From Kushneria konosiri (GTDB lineage: Bacteria; Pseudomonadota; Gammaproteobacteria; Pseudomonadales; Halomonadaceae): 64,000 bases of DNA. The DNA lies in assembly GCF_002155145.1 (NCBI RefSeq), contig NZ_CP021323.1, positions 1,364,001-1,428,000 on the forward strand, in the 5' to 3' direction. This document shows, in pieces, positions 34,699 through 44,783 of this stretch (positions within the stretch are counted from its first letter, which is position 1; every line of letters starts with the position of its first letter). The position numbers were made by a program, and so were the translations under genes. The notes beneath the pieces are model-generated. The model did not search any database. It was not told the origin of the DNA and worked only from the letters and a program-made list of their open reading frames with translations.

Positions 34699-36528
34699 AT
34701 GACCAAAAGACAGGTTGCCAATCCTGCTCGAGAAGCGGGATTTGCGCCACTGGGGGACTACGCCGCCATCGGCGAGGGGCGCTCGGTGGCATTGATTGCG
34801 CTGGATGGTGCCATCGACTGGTGGTGCGCGCCGAGCATGGATTCCCCGCCGCTGTTTGATCGTCTGCTCGAACCCGAACTGGGGGGATACTTTTCGCTCA
34901 CCCCGCGCGGGGATTATCGCGTCGAGCGCCACTATCGCCACAACAGCAATGTGCTGGAGACGACCTTCATCACCCGGGATGGACAGGCACGGGTGACCGA
35001 GTCGATCAACAGCAATACCGCCGGGCGTCTGCCCTGGTGCGAGCTGGCCCGTCGTGTGGAGGGGCTTGAGGGCGAGGTCACGTTTGATATCTGCTTTCAT
35101 GCCGGCACTCATACCGAAACGGTCAGCCCGTGGCTGCAGGAGACGACCATCGGTCGGGTGTACAACATTGGCCATTTGATGGCGATGCTGCGCTGCTCGG
35201 ACGATGTCGAGATTGATGAATGCTGTGACCGGTATGCTCGCGCCACCCTTGTGAGCCGTGAAGGTCAGCGCTCGCTGGTGGCCCTGCTGGCCACCTCAGG
35301 ACAGCCGCTGGCGGTGCCGTCCATCGAGAGTATCGATGAGCGGATTGATGTCAGCGACTTTGCCTGGCGTGACTGGATCGACAAGCTGAGCTTTCATGGC
35401 GACTACCCCGAATGGGTCCATCGCTCGGCGCTGGCGCTCAAGTTTTTGCTCTATTCGCCCAGCGGGGCGATTGCGGCGGCGGCGACCACCTCCCTGCCCG
35501 AGCGGCTGGGGGGCGACAAGAATTATGACTATCGCTACGCCTGGGTGCGCGATGCCTGCCTGGTGATCAAGGCGTTCGTGCATGCCGGCGCGATCGAGGA
35601 GTCCCAGGCCGCCTTTTCCTGGCTGACCCGAACCATCCGCCAACATGGCCCCGACATGCGCGTGTGCTACACGCTCACGGGGGAGCTGATTCCGGCCGAG
35701 AGCTATCCGGCGCTGACCGGCTACAAGGGGTCAAAACCGGTGCGGGTCGGCAACAATGCCCGCGATCAGATTCAGCTGGGCATGTATGGCGACCTGCTGA
35801 CCACGGCGACGCTGTTCATCGATGCCGGCCACATCATCGACCTTGATACCGCCCGGTTGCTGGGGGATCTGGCCAATCAGTGCGCCGATCGCTGGCGCGT
35901 GCGGGATGCCGGCATCTGGGAGCTGCCCGGTGACTATCAGCACTACACGCACTCCAAGATGAGCTGCTGGCTGGCGCTGACACATGCCGTACAGCTGGCG
36001 GAGCAGGGCCATATCGAACCGACCTGGAAAAAGCGCTGGGAGCGGGAAAGACAGCGCATTGCCGAATGGGTGGAGACGCACTGCTGGTCCGAGGCACGTG
36101 GGGCCTACGTCCTCCATGAGGGTGTAGAGGGGCTGGACGCCGCCCTGTGTCTGACCCATCGCTTTGGTGCCGAGGTCAATCGAGCGCGAATGCTCTCGAC
36201 CTATCGCGCCATTCGACAGGAGCTGGGACGTGGCGCGCTGATCTATCGCTACTCCGGCGTTCACGAAGAAGAGGGCGCCTTTGTCGCCTGCTCCTTCTGG
36301 ATGGTCGAGGCGCTGGCGGCACTGGGCGAGCAGGAAGAGGCTCGTGCACTGATGGATGAGGCGCTTGAGGCCACCAATGGCAATCTGGGGCTTCTGACCG
36401 AAATGGTCGATCCCTCGACCGGCGAGCATCTGGGCAACGTGCCCCAGGGCCTCAGTCATCTGGCCCAGATCTGTGCCGCCAATGCCCTGTCAGGCCGTGT
36501 GATCGATAATGCGCCCTCAACAACATGA
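34699..36528 (+). CDS. Glycoside hydrolase family 15 protein
   Basis: A 609-residue enzyme with a beta-sandwich N-terminal domain (about 15-240) beginning GDYAAIGEGRSVALIALDGAIDWWCAP. An (alpha/alpha)6 barrel follows, with DYRYAWVRDACL (about 276-287), IWELPGDYQHYTHSKM (about 411-426, general acid Glu) and EEEGAFVACSFWMVEAL (about 521-537, second Glu region). It is of the bacterial GH15 glucoamylase/trehalase-like group; no signal peptide is seen, so it is probably cytoplasmic. The substrate may be trehalose or a maltooligosaccharide; this cannot be decided here. Confidence 0.88.
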   Translation: MTKRQVANPAREAGFAPLGDYAAIGEGRSVALIALDGAIDWWCAPSMDSPPLFDRLLEPELGGYFSLTPRGDYRVERHYRHNSNVLETTFITRDGQARVTESINSNTAGRLPWCELARRVEGLEGEVTFDICFHAGTHTETVSPWLQETTIGRVYNIGHLMAMLRCSDDVEIDECCDRYARATLVSREGQRSLVALLATSGQPLAVPSIESIDERIDVSDFAWRDWIDKLSFHGDYPEWVHRSALALKFLLYSPSGAIAAAATTSLPERLGGDKNYDYRYAWVRDACLVIKAFVHAGAIEESQAAFSWLTRTIRQHGPDMRVCYTLTGELIPAESYPALTGYKGSKPVRVGNNARDQIQLGMYGDLLTTATLFIDAGHIIDLDTARLLGDLANQCADRWRVRDAGIWELPGDYQHYTHSKMSCWLALTHAVQLAEQGHIEPTWKKRWERERQRIAEWVETHCWSEARGAYVLHEGVEGLDAALCLTHRFGAEVNRARMLSTYRAIRQELGRGALIYRYSGVHEEEGAFVACSFWMVEALAALGEQEEARALMDEALEATNGNLGLLTEMVDPSTGEHLGNVPQGLSHLAQICAANALSGRVIDNAPSTT

Positions 36529-36610
36529 TTCGAGGTAATGTTGGTCGTGACCAAACCATGATGTGATGGCGTTTCATGCCATGCGATGACGGATTCAGGG
36601 AGGGCAAGGC

Positions 36611-37417
36611 ATGCTCGAAAAGGGCTTTTTATGTGCGACCTGTGGTGTGCAGTATGACGCCCTGGAACATCCCCCAAGGCGATGTCCGATCTGTGAGGAC
36701 GAGCGTCAGTATGTGCCGGCGGGTGGGCAGCGCTGGGTGACGCCCGAGACGCTTCTGGCGCAGCATGCCAATACGTTCGAGCAGCTCGCGCCCGGGCTCT
36801 TGAGCCTTCGCAGCACCCCGAAGTTCGGCATTGGTCAGCGGGCGCTTTTATTGCAGACACCTCATGGCAATGTGCTGTGGGACTGTCTCAGCCTGCTGGA
36901 TGACGCCACGGCTCAGTTGATTCAGGGGCTTGGAGGGCTGGCGGCCATCGCGATTTCCCATCCGCACTACTACAGCACCATGGCCCGCTGGGCCGAGGTA
37001 TTTGACTGCCCGCTGTATCTGCATGGTGATGACCGTGAATGGGTCATGCGGCCTTCCGATCGGCTGTCGTTCTGGTCCGGTGACCGGCTCGACGTGCTGC
37101 CGGGGGTGCATGTTTACCGCCTGGGGGGGCATTTTCCGGGCGCCAGCGTGCTGCACTACCCGGCGCAGCAACTGCTGCTGGGCGGTGACACGCTGCTGGT
37201 GACACCGGATGGGAAAGCCTCGTTCATGTGGTCCTATCCCAACAACATCCCGCTGCCGGCAGCCACCGTCAAGGCGATGGGCGAGACGCTGGCCACGCTC
37301 GAGTTTGACGCGCTTTTCTGTGCCTTCCAGGGCAGCGAGATTCGCAGCAACGCCGGGCAGGTGGTGCAGTCTTCGGTCAAGCGCTACTGCCTGGCGCTCG
37401 AGCAGATTCCCGGGTAG
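36611..37417 (+). CDS. Metallo-beta-lactamase-fold protein with N-terminal zinc ribbon
   Basis: 268 residues. The N-terminus has two CxxC pairs (C8/C11 and C25/C28) of a rubredoxin- or zinc-ribbon-like module. A metallo-beta-lactamase fold follows from about 55 on. The usual HxHxDH metal motif reads HPHYYS (117-122), keeping the first two His but losing the Asp and third His. Later fold elements are kept: GGHFPGASVLHYP and LLLGGDTLLVTPDG with the bridging Asp. It may bind one metal, or act non-hydrolytically. The 82-bp gap after the GH15 gene has no terminator. Function unknown. Confidence 0.8.
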   Translation: MLEKGFLCATCGVQYDALEHPPRRCPICEDERQYVPAGGQRWVTPETLLAQHANTFEQLAPGLLSLRSTPKFGIGQRALLLQTPHGNVLWDCLSLLDDATAQLIQGLGGLAAIAISHPHYYSTMARWAEVFDCPLYLHGDDREWVMRPSDRLSFWSGDRLDVLPGVHVYRLGGHFPGASVLHYPAQQLLLGGDTLLVTPDGKASFMWSYPNNIPLPAATVKAMGETLATLEFDALFCAFQGSEIRSNAGQVVQSSVKRYCLALEQIPG

Positions 37418-37441
37418 CCACAGGCCCTGCAGACGGCCGCA

Positions 37442-37476
37442 CTCCGCCATTCAACGAATGGCGGAGCGCTTTTTTT
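37442..37476 (+). terminator. Rho-independent terminator
   Basis: CTCCGCCATTC (37442-37452) pairs with GAATGGCGGAG (37456-37466), followed by CGC and seven T (37470-37476). It ends the GH15/MBL unit, facing the convergent PQQ dehydrogenase gene. Confidence 0.88.
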
Positions 37477-37489
37477 ACCCTGAACGTGA

Positions 37490-38689
37490 TTATTTCTGCG
37501 GTTGCACGCGAATCAGTGCGCCATCGCGTTTATCGGTCAGCACCCACAGGGCGCCATCCGGGCCCTGATCGACATCGCGCACCCGCCCGAGCCCTTCCAG
37601 ATAGCGGGCCTCGCCGGTCACGCGGTTGTCGTCCAGCGTGAGCCGAACAATCCCGCCGGGCTTGAGCGAGGCGATCACCAGACTGTTTTGCCAGCCGTCA
37701 AACTGATCGCCGGTATAAAAGGTCATGTCGCCCGGGGCAATGACCGGGTCCCAGTAATAGATCGGCTGTTCCATGCCCGCCTTTTGGGTGATGCCTTCCC
37801 CGATGGCCGCACCGGAATAGTCTTCCCCGTAGGTGATTACCGGCCAGCCGTAGTTGAGGCCGGGCTCGGGGCGGTTAAGCTCGTCGCCGCCTTTCGGCCC
37901 GTGTTCGATGGTCCAGAGCGTGCCGGTCTCCGGATGTCGGGCCGCGCCCTGAATATTGCGATGCCCCAGTGACCAGATCTCGCCCTGCGCTCCATCGCGA
38001 CCCACAAAGGGGTTGTCATCGGGTATCGAGCCATCGGCGTTGACCCTGACCACCTTGCCGATCGTGTTATCCAGCGTCTGGGCCCGCTGGCGCGGCTCGA
38101 CCAGTGAGCGCTCGCCGAGCGTGATCCAGAGCGTGCCATCGGTATCCCAGACAAGCCTTGAGCCAAAGTGTTTGGTGGAGTCCCAGGCCGGCTGCTGCTG
38201 GAAAACGGTCTCCACGTCGGTCAGGCGTGTGCTGTCCTCGGAAAGCCTGCCGCGCGCCACGGCGGTGGCATTGTCGCCGTTGCCGCGAGGCTCTGCGTAA
38301 CTGAGATAGACAAGGCGGCTGTCGGCAAAGTCCGGCGCCAGACTGACATCGAGCAGGCCGCCCTGGCCTCTTGCATCCACCTCAGGCAGGCCCTCGATCG
38401 GTGCCGATACCTCGCCGTCCGGCGTGATACGTCGTAGCCGACCCGGGCGCTCGGTCACCAGCAGATCGCCGCCGGGCAGAAAGGCGAGTCCCCAGGGGAG
38501 TTCAAGCCCGTCGGCCACGGTGGTTGTCTCGAGCCTGGTCGTGTCTTCGATCTGCGGGGCGCGGGTCTGCTGCTCGAAGGCCGGTGTCTGTGAGGGGGCG
38601 TTGGGTGGGCCGGTGGGGACCGGTTCGGCCACGACCGGCGAGGCGAGCATCAGGGCAGCAGCAGAGGACAGAAACGACGCGACACGCAT
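37490..38689 (-). CDS. Soluble PQQ-dependent aldose sugar dehydrogenase (YliI type)
   Basis: 399 residues with a signal peptide (cleavage near SPVVA, residue 21), so periplasmic. The six-bladed propeller shows LPWGLAFLPGGDLLVTERPGRL (about 64-85), PDFADSRLVYLSYAEP, GLNYGWPVITYGEDYSG and PGDMTFYTGDQF. The catalytic His region in the early blades cannot be fixed by eye. It should oxidise aldoses to lactones with PQQ and Ca2+. No PQQ synthesis genes are in the window. GGGAG seven bases before 38689 supports the start; a GTG two codons earlier is less likely. Confidence 0.88.
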   Translation of the reverse strand: MRVASFLSSAAALMLASPVVAEPVPTGPPNAPSQTPAFEQQTRAPQIEDTTRLETTTVADGLELPWGLAFLPGGDLLVTERPGRLRRITPDGEVSAPIEGLPEVDARGQGGLLDVSLAPDFADSRLVYLSYAEPRGNGDNATAVARGRLSEDSTRLTDVETVFQQQPAWDSTKHFGSRLVWDTDGTLWITLGERSLVEPRQRAQTLDNTIGKVVRVNADGSIPDDNPFVGRDGAQGEIWSLGHRNIQGAARHPETGTLWTIEHGPKGGDELNRPEPGLNYGWPVITYGEDYSGAAIGEGITQKAGMEQPIYYWDPVIAPGDMTFYTGDQFDGWQNSLVIASLKPGGIVRLTLDDNRVTGEARYLEGLGRVRDVDQGPDGALWVLTDKRDGALIRVQPQK

Positions 38690-38816
38690 GGGCACTCTCC
38701 CAAAGGGCTGATATCGATATTGTTGGGTCGATTTCAGCCTCGCATGCTCGTCGTATGGATGCCCGGCGCCTTCAGTTCCGGCTCAAGCCGAAGGGCCGGA
38801 CATCGCACCGGCAGGG

Positions 38817-40079
38817 CTACAGCAGGCCGTCGGCAATCGCTCGCGCCATGGTCGGTGCCAGCGGCAGACGGGGCAACAGCGTGGCCTGGTAGGCATGGTA
38901 GAGATCCGACTTGCCGGACCAGACAGTGCTCGAGGGATGATTGTTGCGATCCACTTCCTGATGCCAGCTGCCCTGCTCGCGATCAATCATGAAACGATCG
39001 ATATAGTCCCAGAAGCAGCGATACCAGCGCTCGTAGCCGACGTCTCCGGTGCGCTTGAGCAGCATGGCCGCGGTGGCGGCTGCCTCGGCCACGACCCAAT
39101 GCATGCGCTCGTGGACCACCGGCTGGTTATCCCAGTCGTGGGTGTAGACCAGCCCCGGTGCGCCATCGACATGCCAGGCAAGCGCGGTGGCGCTTTGAAA
39201 CAGGCCGCGGGCGTCTTCGATCAGCCAGCCCGGTGTGGTCTCGCCGTGGCGCAAAAGGCTGCCCTCAAGGTGCAGCAAAAGCCGTGCCCATTCAAAGGCG
39301 TGCCCGGGTGTGGCACCGTAAGGGCGAAACGGGTCGCCGGGCTTGTCCTGGTTGTAGTCGCGCCACTCCTGCCAGTGGCTGTCGAAATGCTCGATCACGC
39401 GATAGTCGTTGGGCCGGGCATGGGCGTGAATGATCTTCTCGACAATCGACAGGGCGCGCTGGCGCCACTTGCCCTCGTCGAGCACGTCGGCGAGCTGCAA
39501 AAAGGCTTCGGTGGCGTGCATGTTGCTGTTGCCGCCGCGGTAGGCTTCATCCTCGGACCAGTCACGTGAGAACCCTTCACGCAGCCGGCCCTCGCCTTCA
39601 TCCCAGAAGCGCGTCTCAAGCACTTCGAGGATGTCATCCAGCAGCGGGCCGGCGTCTTCGTGTCCGGACTGCCAGGCGCTGGCTGCGGCCAGCGCCACAA
39701 AGGCGTGGATATAGGCCTGCTTGGTCTGCGTCTCGCCGTCACGCGGGCGCTCGCCATACCAGCCGCCATGCTCGTGATCGTGCAGGTCACCGCGCAGGGC
39801 AGCCACGCCGTGGGCCACCAGTGGCGCGGCACCGGGCTCGCCGCGCATGGCTGCCAGCGCGAAGCAGTGCGTCATGCGGGCGGTGATCATGGTGTCGGGG
39901 TGGGCATCGTCCGGCAGGCGACCGCGCTCGTCCAGTGCCGCAAAACCGCACTCTGGGTGGCGCGAGGCGCGATAGAAGGCCAGAAGGCGCTGACCTTCCA
40001 TCTCAAGCCAGTGATGGTGCGCCGAGCGCTCGAGCCAGCTGTCACGAGACGATAAGGGGTTCGGTGTCATGCCGGGCAT
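38817..40079 (-). CDS. AGE-family epimerase/isomerase
   Basis: A 420-residue (alpha/alpha)6-barrel protein of the N-acylglucosamine 2-epimerase family. Signatures: MTHCFALAAMRGE, HGGWYGER, KQAYIHAFVALAAASAW, the His-rich stretch GNSNMHATEAFLQLADV, PYGATPGHAFEWARLLLHLE, and EVDRNNHPSSTVWSGKSDLYHAYQA near the end. The last motif resembles the sugar isomerases of the YihS/mannose isomerase group more than GlcNAc epimerases. It probably interconverts a ketose and aldose. GGAGG eleven bases upstream favours 40079; in-frame starts at 40124/40127 exist. Confidence 0.85.
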   Translation of the reverse strand: MPGMTPNPLSSRDSWLERSAHHHWLEMEGQRLLAFYRASRHPECGFAALDERGRLPDDAHPDTMITARMTHCFALAAMRGEPGAAPLVAHGVAALRGDLHDHEHGGWYGERPRDGETQTKQAYIHAFVALAAASAWQSGHEDAGPLLDDILEVLETRFWDEGEGRLREGFSRDWSEDEAYRGGNSNMHATEAFLQLADVLDEGKWRQRALSIVEKIIHAHARPNDYRVIEHFDSHWQEWRDYNQDKPGDPFRPYGATPGHAFEWARLLLHLEGSLLRHGETTPGWLIEDARGLFQSATALAWHVDGAPGLVYTHDWDNQPVVHERMHWVVAEAAATAAMLLKRTGDVGYERWYRCFWDYIDRFMIDREQGSWHQEVDRNNHPSSTVWSGKSDLYHAYQATLLPRLPLAPTMARAIADGLL

Positions 40080-40220
40080 ATGAGTCAGGGCCTCCTTCGC
40101 CCAGGGGAGTGAGATATCCGTCATCATTGATGATGGCAGAGCACGTCAATGTTCATGCCGCCCTGGCCGACCCGCGTGAACCGGTGAACATCTCCCGGTC
40201 TGCCGGCCAGGCGCCAGGCC

Positions 40221-41084
40221 TCAGCCGTTGACCACAACGCCACCGTTGGGGTGCAGCGTCTGACCGCTCATGAAGGCCGCGTCCAGCGACGCCAGAAAAA
40301 CATAGCACGGTCCCAGCTCCCATGGCTGCGCGGCACGTCCCATTGGCGTCTCGGCGCCAAAGTCTTCGAGCATTTCCGGGTCGTGGGCACCCAGCGTCGC
40401 TGGCTGCAGCGGCGTCCAGACCGGCCCTGGAGCCACCGCATTGACCCGGATGCCGCGTCCCACCACCTGATTGGAGAGCGAGCGGGTAAAGCTGATGATC
40501 GCGCCCTTGGTGGCACTATAGTCCACCAGAAAGTCGGGGCCGATATAGGCATTCACTGAGGCGGTATTGATAATCGCATCGTCTTCGCCCAGATACGGCA
40601 ATGCGGCTTTGGTCAGGTAGAACATGCCGTGCATGTTGGTCGCGAAGGTCTGCTCCCACTGCTTGTCGCTCAGCTCGGTCAGATCGGTGCTGACCTGCTG
40701 AGTTCCGGCGTTGTTGACCAGAATGTTGAGCCCTCCGAAATGGTCGATCACCTTTTGCACTGATGCTCGACAAAAGGCGGCATTGCGGATATCGCCCGCG
40801 ATCAGTAGGCAGCGCTGACCTTCGGCTTCCACCAGGCGCTGCGTTTCCAGGGCATCGTCCTCTTCACTGAGGTACATCACTGCGACGTCGGCGCCTTCAC
40901 GCGCGAAATGGATCGCCGTCGAGCGGCCAATGCCACTGTCGGCGCCGGTAATCAGAGCGATTTTGCCCTCAAGCTTTGCACTGCCGCGATACCCCGGGCG
41001 GATGAATTCTGCAGGCGGCTGCATCAGACCTTCCTTGCCGGGCAGTTCCTGCTGCTGAGCATGGATCTCGGTTTTACTGACCAT
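40221..41084 (-). CDS. SDR-family oxidoreductase (YghA-like)
   Basis: A 287-residue classical-type short-chain dehydrogenase with an N-terminal extension. Cofactor loop is TGADSGIGRSTAIHFAREGADVAV (about 48-71). Next are NNAGTQQ (about 126-132), the Ser of NTASVNAY, and the catalytic YSATKGA (about 193-199). Extension and layout match the YghA/general stress protein 39 group, NADP(H)-dependent aldehyde/ketone reductases. AAGGAA upstream of 41084 supports the start. The substrate is unknown. Confidence 0.9.
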   Translation of the reverse strand: MVSKTEIHAQQQELPGKEGLMQPPAEFIRPGYRGSAKLEGKIALITGADSGIGRSTAIHFAREGADVAVMYLSEEDDALETQRLVEAEGQRCLLIAGDIRNAAFCRASVQKVIDHFGGLNILVNNAGTQQVSTDLTELSDKQWEQTFATNMHGMFYLTKAALPYLGEDDAIINTASVNAYIGPDFLVDYSATKGAIISFTRSLSNQVVGRGIRVNAVAPGPVWTPLQPATLGAHDPEMLEDFGAETPMGRAAQPWELGPCYVFLASLDAAFMSGQTLHPNGGVVVNG

Positions 41085-41347
41085 GGGGACATTCCTTGCG
41101 TGCGGGTTGGATAAAAAAGCGTAGAGCCGGGGCTTCAACGGTGTTCACGACACAATGATTCAGGCCTGTTTGCCGATCGGAATCAGATGGGTGTCGTGTT
41201 CAAGAGAGGTCTTCCCACCAGGGAAGACCTGCCTGCAGATCTGCAGGGCCGAAATGACAGGCATGCCATCCGGTCGATCGGGCCTGCGTTCGATGGTGCC
41301 AGGCCATCGGCCCGTTGATCCTGTCGGTCAAACGGGCCGAAGGCGCA

Positions 41348-43855
41348 TCACGGCTGGCGGCTGACGCGCTCGGGCAGTGCCCAGGCGATGGTGTAGTCGC
41401 CATATTGCGTGCCCATGGGCTGATGGCCGCCAGCGGTCACCACCACGTACTCGCGACCGTCCTTCCCTCGATAGACGCTGGGTGTGGACTGGGCCCCGGC
41501 CGGAAGCTCGACCGACCAGAGCTCTTCGCCACTTTGCTGATCGAAGGCGCGCAGCACCTGATCGGCCGTCCCGGTAATGAAGACCACCCCGCCCTTCGTG
41601 TTGACGCCGCTGCCCAGCGAGAAGATACCGGTTGGCAGGGGCAGGTCATGCTTGAAGCCGAAGGGGGCCGTCTTGCGAGTATCGCCCAACGGGACGGTCC
41701 ATTCGATCCGGTGTTTGGCCAGATTGACGCGTGACAGCGTCGCCCAGGGCGGTGCGTTGCAGGGCGCCTTGATCGGGCTCAGGAAGGGATGAAGATCAAT
41801 GGCGTAGGGCAGCCCGTATTGAGGCTTGAGCGATCCTTCCCCCTGAAACAGCGGTGGCGTGCCCTTGCCATCCCACGCCTTGCCAAGGCGCTTGTCGGCG
41901 TCAGCGCGGGGGATCAGCGTCCCGACAAAAGGCAGATAGTTGGAGACCAGACTCATGTGGCCATCCGGTGTGAGCGCCGCGCCATACCAGTCGGTAACCC
42001 CGTCAAAGGTGGGGTACATCAGTGAGCCCTGCTCGGTCGGGGGCGTGGCATCGCCGCCATAATAGAGCTCGTTGAACCGAATGCGGCACCACATCTGATC
42101 AAAGGGCGTTGCCCCCCACATGTCGGTTTCCTTCAGCTTCGGCGGCGTGGTGGCAGGCATGCTGGTCGCGTAGGGCTGGGTCGGCGACTGCCAGTCCTTG
42201 AGGGAGCTGCTTTCAGGGCCGGTATCGACCGGCTTTTCCTCAACAGTGATCAGCGGCTCGCCGGTTTGACGGTCAAGCACAAAGAGCTGACCGCGCTTGT
42301 TGGTCATCACCAGCGCCGGTCGTGTGCCGGTCTCGCCACCGGCATTTTTGTCGGGCCACTCGATCAGTGAGGGTGCGATCGGCAGATCGTAGTCCCACAC
42401 ATCGGTATGGGCCTGCTGGAAATGCCAGTGCTCGTGCCCATCACCGATGTCCAGGGCGACCACGGCGCCGGAATACTTCTCATCAAACGGACGGCGGTTC
42501 TTACCCCAGTAGTCGGGCGTGGCATTGCCGGTAGGGGCATAAACGATGCCCAGCTTCGGATCCCCGGTCATGATCCCCCAGCTGTTGGGGGTATGAGAGG
42601 TAAAGAACTCACCCTCGGCCAGCGGGGCGGTCGGGTTATCGCGACCCAGGTCCCAGTGCCAGCGTTCCTAGCCGGTCACGGCGTCCCAGCCGCGAATAAC
42701 GCCGGAGGCTTCGCCCACGAACCAGTTGTCCAGCACGTTGCCGCCGGTGACCACAACGCCATCCATTACCAGCGGGGGCGAGGTCTGTACCAGCCCGCCC
42801 GGCGGCACAATGCCCATGTTCTGGCGCAGATCGATGAAGCCGTCATCGCCGAAGTCTTCGCAGCGCTGACCGGTTCTGGCGTCTACAGCCGTGATGAAGG
42901 GGCCCATGGTGGGGGCAATGATGCGGGTCCGGCAGGCCTGGCTGCCGTCGGGAGCGCGATAGTCCTCGGGCGCTTCAAAATAGGACACGCCGCGGCAGTT
43001 GACGAAGTTGTTGTACTTCGCACCCACGTCACCGGGTTTGGTGACCCACTTTTCCTCGCCGCTGTCGGCATCCAGCGCCACGATCCAGGCATTGGGCGTA
43101 CAGGTATAAACGGTGTCATCGATCTTGAGCGGTGTGGACTCGGCGGCAAAATGAGGCGCGCCGCTGCTGGCATACTTCAGATCACCACTTTGATAACGCC
43201 AGGCTTCCTTGAGCTGGCCGACATTGTCCGGGGTGATCTGATCCAGCGGTGAATAGCGGCTACCCCCCAGCGTACGACCATAATGTCGCCAGTCACCGGG
43301 TGCGACGCCCTCGGCGCCGGGCAGGGCGAAATCGGCGTTTTCAAAGGTGGGTTCATCGCCTGTCTGGCCCTGTGCATCGATGCCATGGGCCGTGACCGGC
43401 ATGCTACCGCCAACGGTCGGGATGGTCAGCACCACGCCAACGCCGATGATCACCAGGACGAGACTGGCGATGCCCGGAACAAGGGCAAGCAGGGTGCTGA
43501 TTCGATCACGCCCCAGCCGCCGCCACACCCAGGGCAGCATGACAGGGACTGCGATCAGTATGGCCATGTCCAGCCGCGGGATCAGGGTAAATACCGTATA
43601 GATGTTCTAGGCCACTTCGGTTGCCGCCCAGATCAGCGTGGCAGCGAAAATGGCGGCCAGAAGCCATAGACCCGACCGGCGACCGGTCATGACCAAAAGG
43701 CCGGCCGGTAAATAGGCAAGACCTGCCAGCAGATAAAACCAGCTGCCCCCCACAGCGGCCAGCCAGCCGCCCTGCAGTGCCAGCAGTAAACCAATCAGCG
43801 TGATCAGTCCACCGACCACCATTGATGGCCATTTCCCGTTGCTCTTTCCCGCCAT
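41348..43855 (-). pseudogene. gcd: Membrane-bound PQQ glucose dehydrogenase, interrupted by two in-frame amber codons
   Basis: A continuous frame of 835 codons with a full-length Gcd layout: N-terminal membrane helices (codons 1-155), then an eight-bladed PQQ propeller (GDWRHYGRTLGGSRYSPLDQIT, PNAWIVALDADSGEEKWV, later GNATPDYWGKNRRP and PTGIFSLGSGVNTKGGVVFITG). Two TAG codons interrupt it: codon 83 (43607-43609, in EVA*NIY between helices) and codon 396 (42668-42670, in VTG*ERWHWDLG). No frameshift is seen and the pieces stay in one frame, so the lesions look recent. Gcd oxidises glucose to gluconolactone in the periplasm and passes electrons to quinone. GGAGG precedes the start at 43855. 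Sequencing error or readthrough cannot be excluded. Confidence 0.8.
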
Positions 43856-44099
43856 GCTCCCCTCCCTGAAGCCTGTTGTTACTATTGGATGCCAAAGCCA
43901 ACTTAAAATTGACTGAACGAAACTATGGTCGCTGAGTCAGATTTTTCCAGTCGGATAGCGTCACCGCGAAAATGTTGATCGCATTTCAGCGATCAAGCAG
44001 ATATCGCTCATAAAGAGGGGGTTGCGTATGTTGTGATCCATGCAGCGGGCGTATCATGGCAACGGATTTACTCTCAACCCAACGGGCAGCGTCGACACC

Positions 44100-44723
44100 A
44101 TGTCTCCTGAACTCTTCTGGGCCTTTCTGGCCGCCTCGATACTGATCAGCATCACGCCCGGGGCGGGCGCCATCAACACCATGTCCAACGGCATGCGCTA
44201 TGGGCTCAGGCGAACCCTGCCGGCGATTCTGGGGCTGCAGGTGGGGCTGGGTATCCAGATTCTGGTCGTGGGGGCCGGGCTGGGGGCGCTGCTGGCCTCC
44301 TCGGAGCTGGCCTTCATGCTGATCAAGTGGGTCGGGGTGGCGTATCTGATCTATCTGGGCATCAGCAAATGGCGGGAGAAGGCGATCGATATCGAAGCCT
44401 CATCCAGCGACGCCCCGCGCGAGGCAGCCCTCACGCGCTTCTGGAAGAGCGTGCTGGTCAATGTCACCAATCCCAAGGCCACGATCTTCATGATCGCGCT
44501 GCTGCCCCAGTTTCTGGATCCGGCGCTGTCGCGCGTCACGCAGTTTACCGTCATGGGGGTGACCATGATCGGCATCGATATCCTGGTGATGTGCGGCTTT
44601 GCCGGTCTGGCTACCCTGGTGGCCCGCTGGCTGCGCTCACCGCGCCAGCAGCGGCTGCTCAATCGCCTGTTTGGCGGACTTTTCGTATTCGTGGCCGGGC
44701 TTTTGGCGACCTGGCGGGCCTGA
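44100..44723 (+). CDS. LysE-family amino-acid exporter
   Basis: 207 residues, six helices. The N-terminal FLAASILISITPGAGAINTMSNGMRYG (about 6-32) is the LysE/RhtB hallmark (TPGP-type motif, here TPGAG). GVAYLIYLGISKWRE and VNVTNPKATIFMIALLPQF are also typical. It probably exports an amino acid or homoserine (lactone)-like compound; the substrate cannot be read. The start at 44100 is chosen from the family N-terminus, since the frame is open 60 bases upstream and no strong ribosome site is visible. Confidence 0.87.
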   Translation: MSPELFWAFLAASILISITPGAGAINTMSNGMRYGLRRTLPAILGLQVGLGIQILVVGAGLGALLASSELAFMLIKWVGVAYLIYLGISKWREKAIDIEASSSDAPREAALTRFWKSVLVNVTNPKATIFMIALLPQFLDPALSRVTQFTVMGVTMIGIDILVMCGFAGLATLVARWLRSPRQQRLLNRLFGGLFVFVAGLLATWRA

Positions 44724-44744
44724 CTCATGACTCCGCCATGAATC

Positions 44745-44774
44745 AAAACGCCCTGCCGGATGGCAGGGCGTTTT
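44745..44774. terminator. Bidirectional terminator
   Basis: AAAACGCCCTGCC (44745-44757) pairs with GGCAGGGCGTTTT (44762-44774) around GGAT, separating the convergent LysE and acyltransferase genes. Confidence 0.9.
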
Positions 44775-44783
44775 ATGTTTTAT

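Noticed and set aside
43607-43855. Separate 82-residue membrane protein gene
   Set aside because: It is the N-terminal helices of the gcd frame ended by the first amber codon, in frame with the rest.
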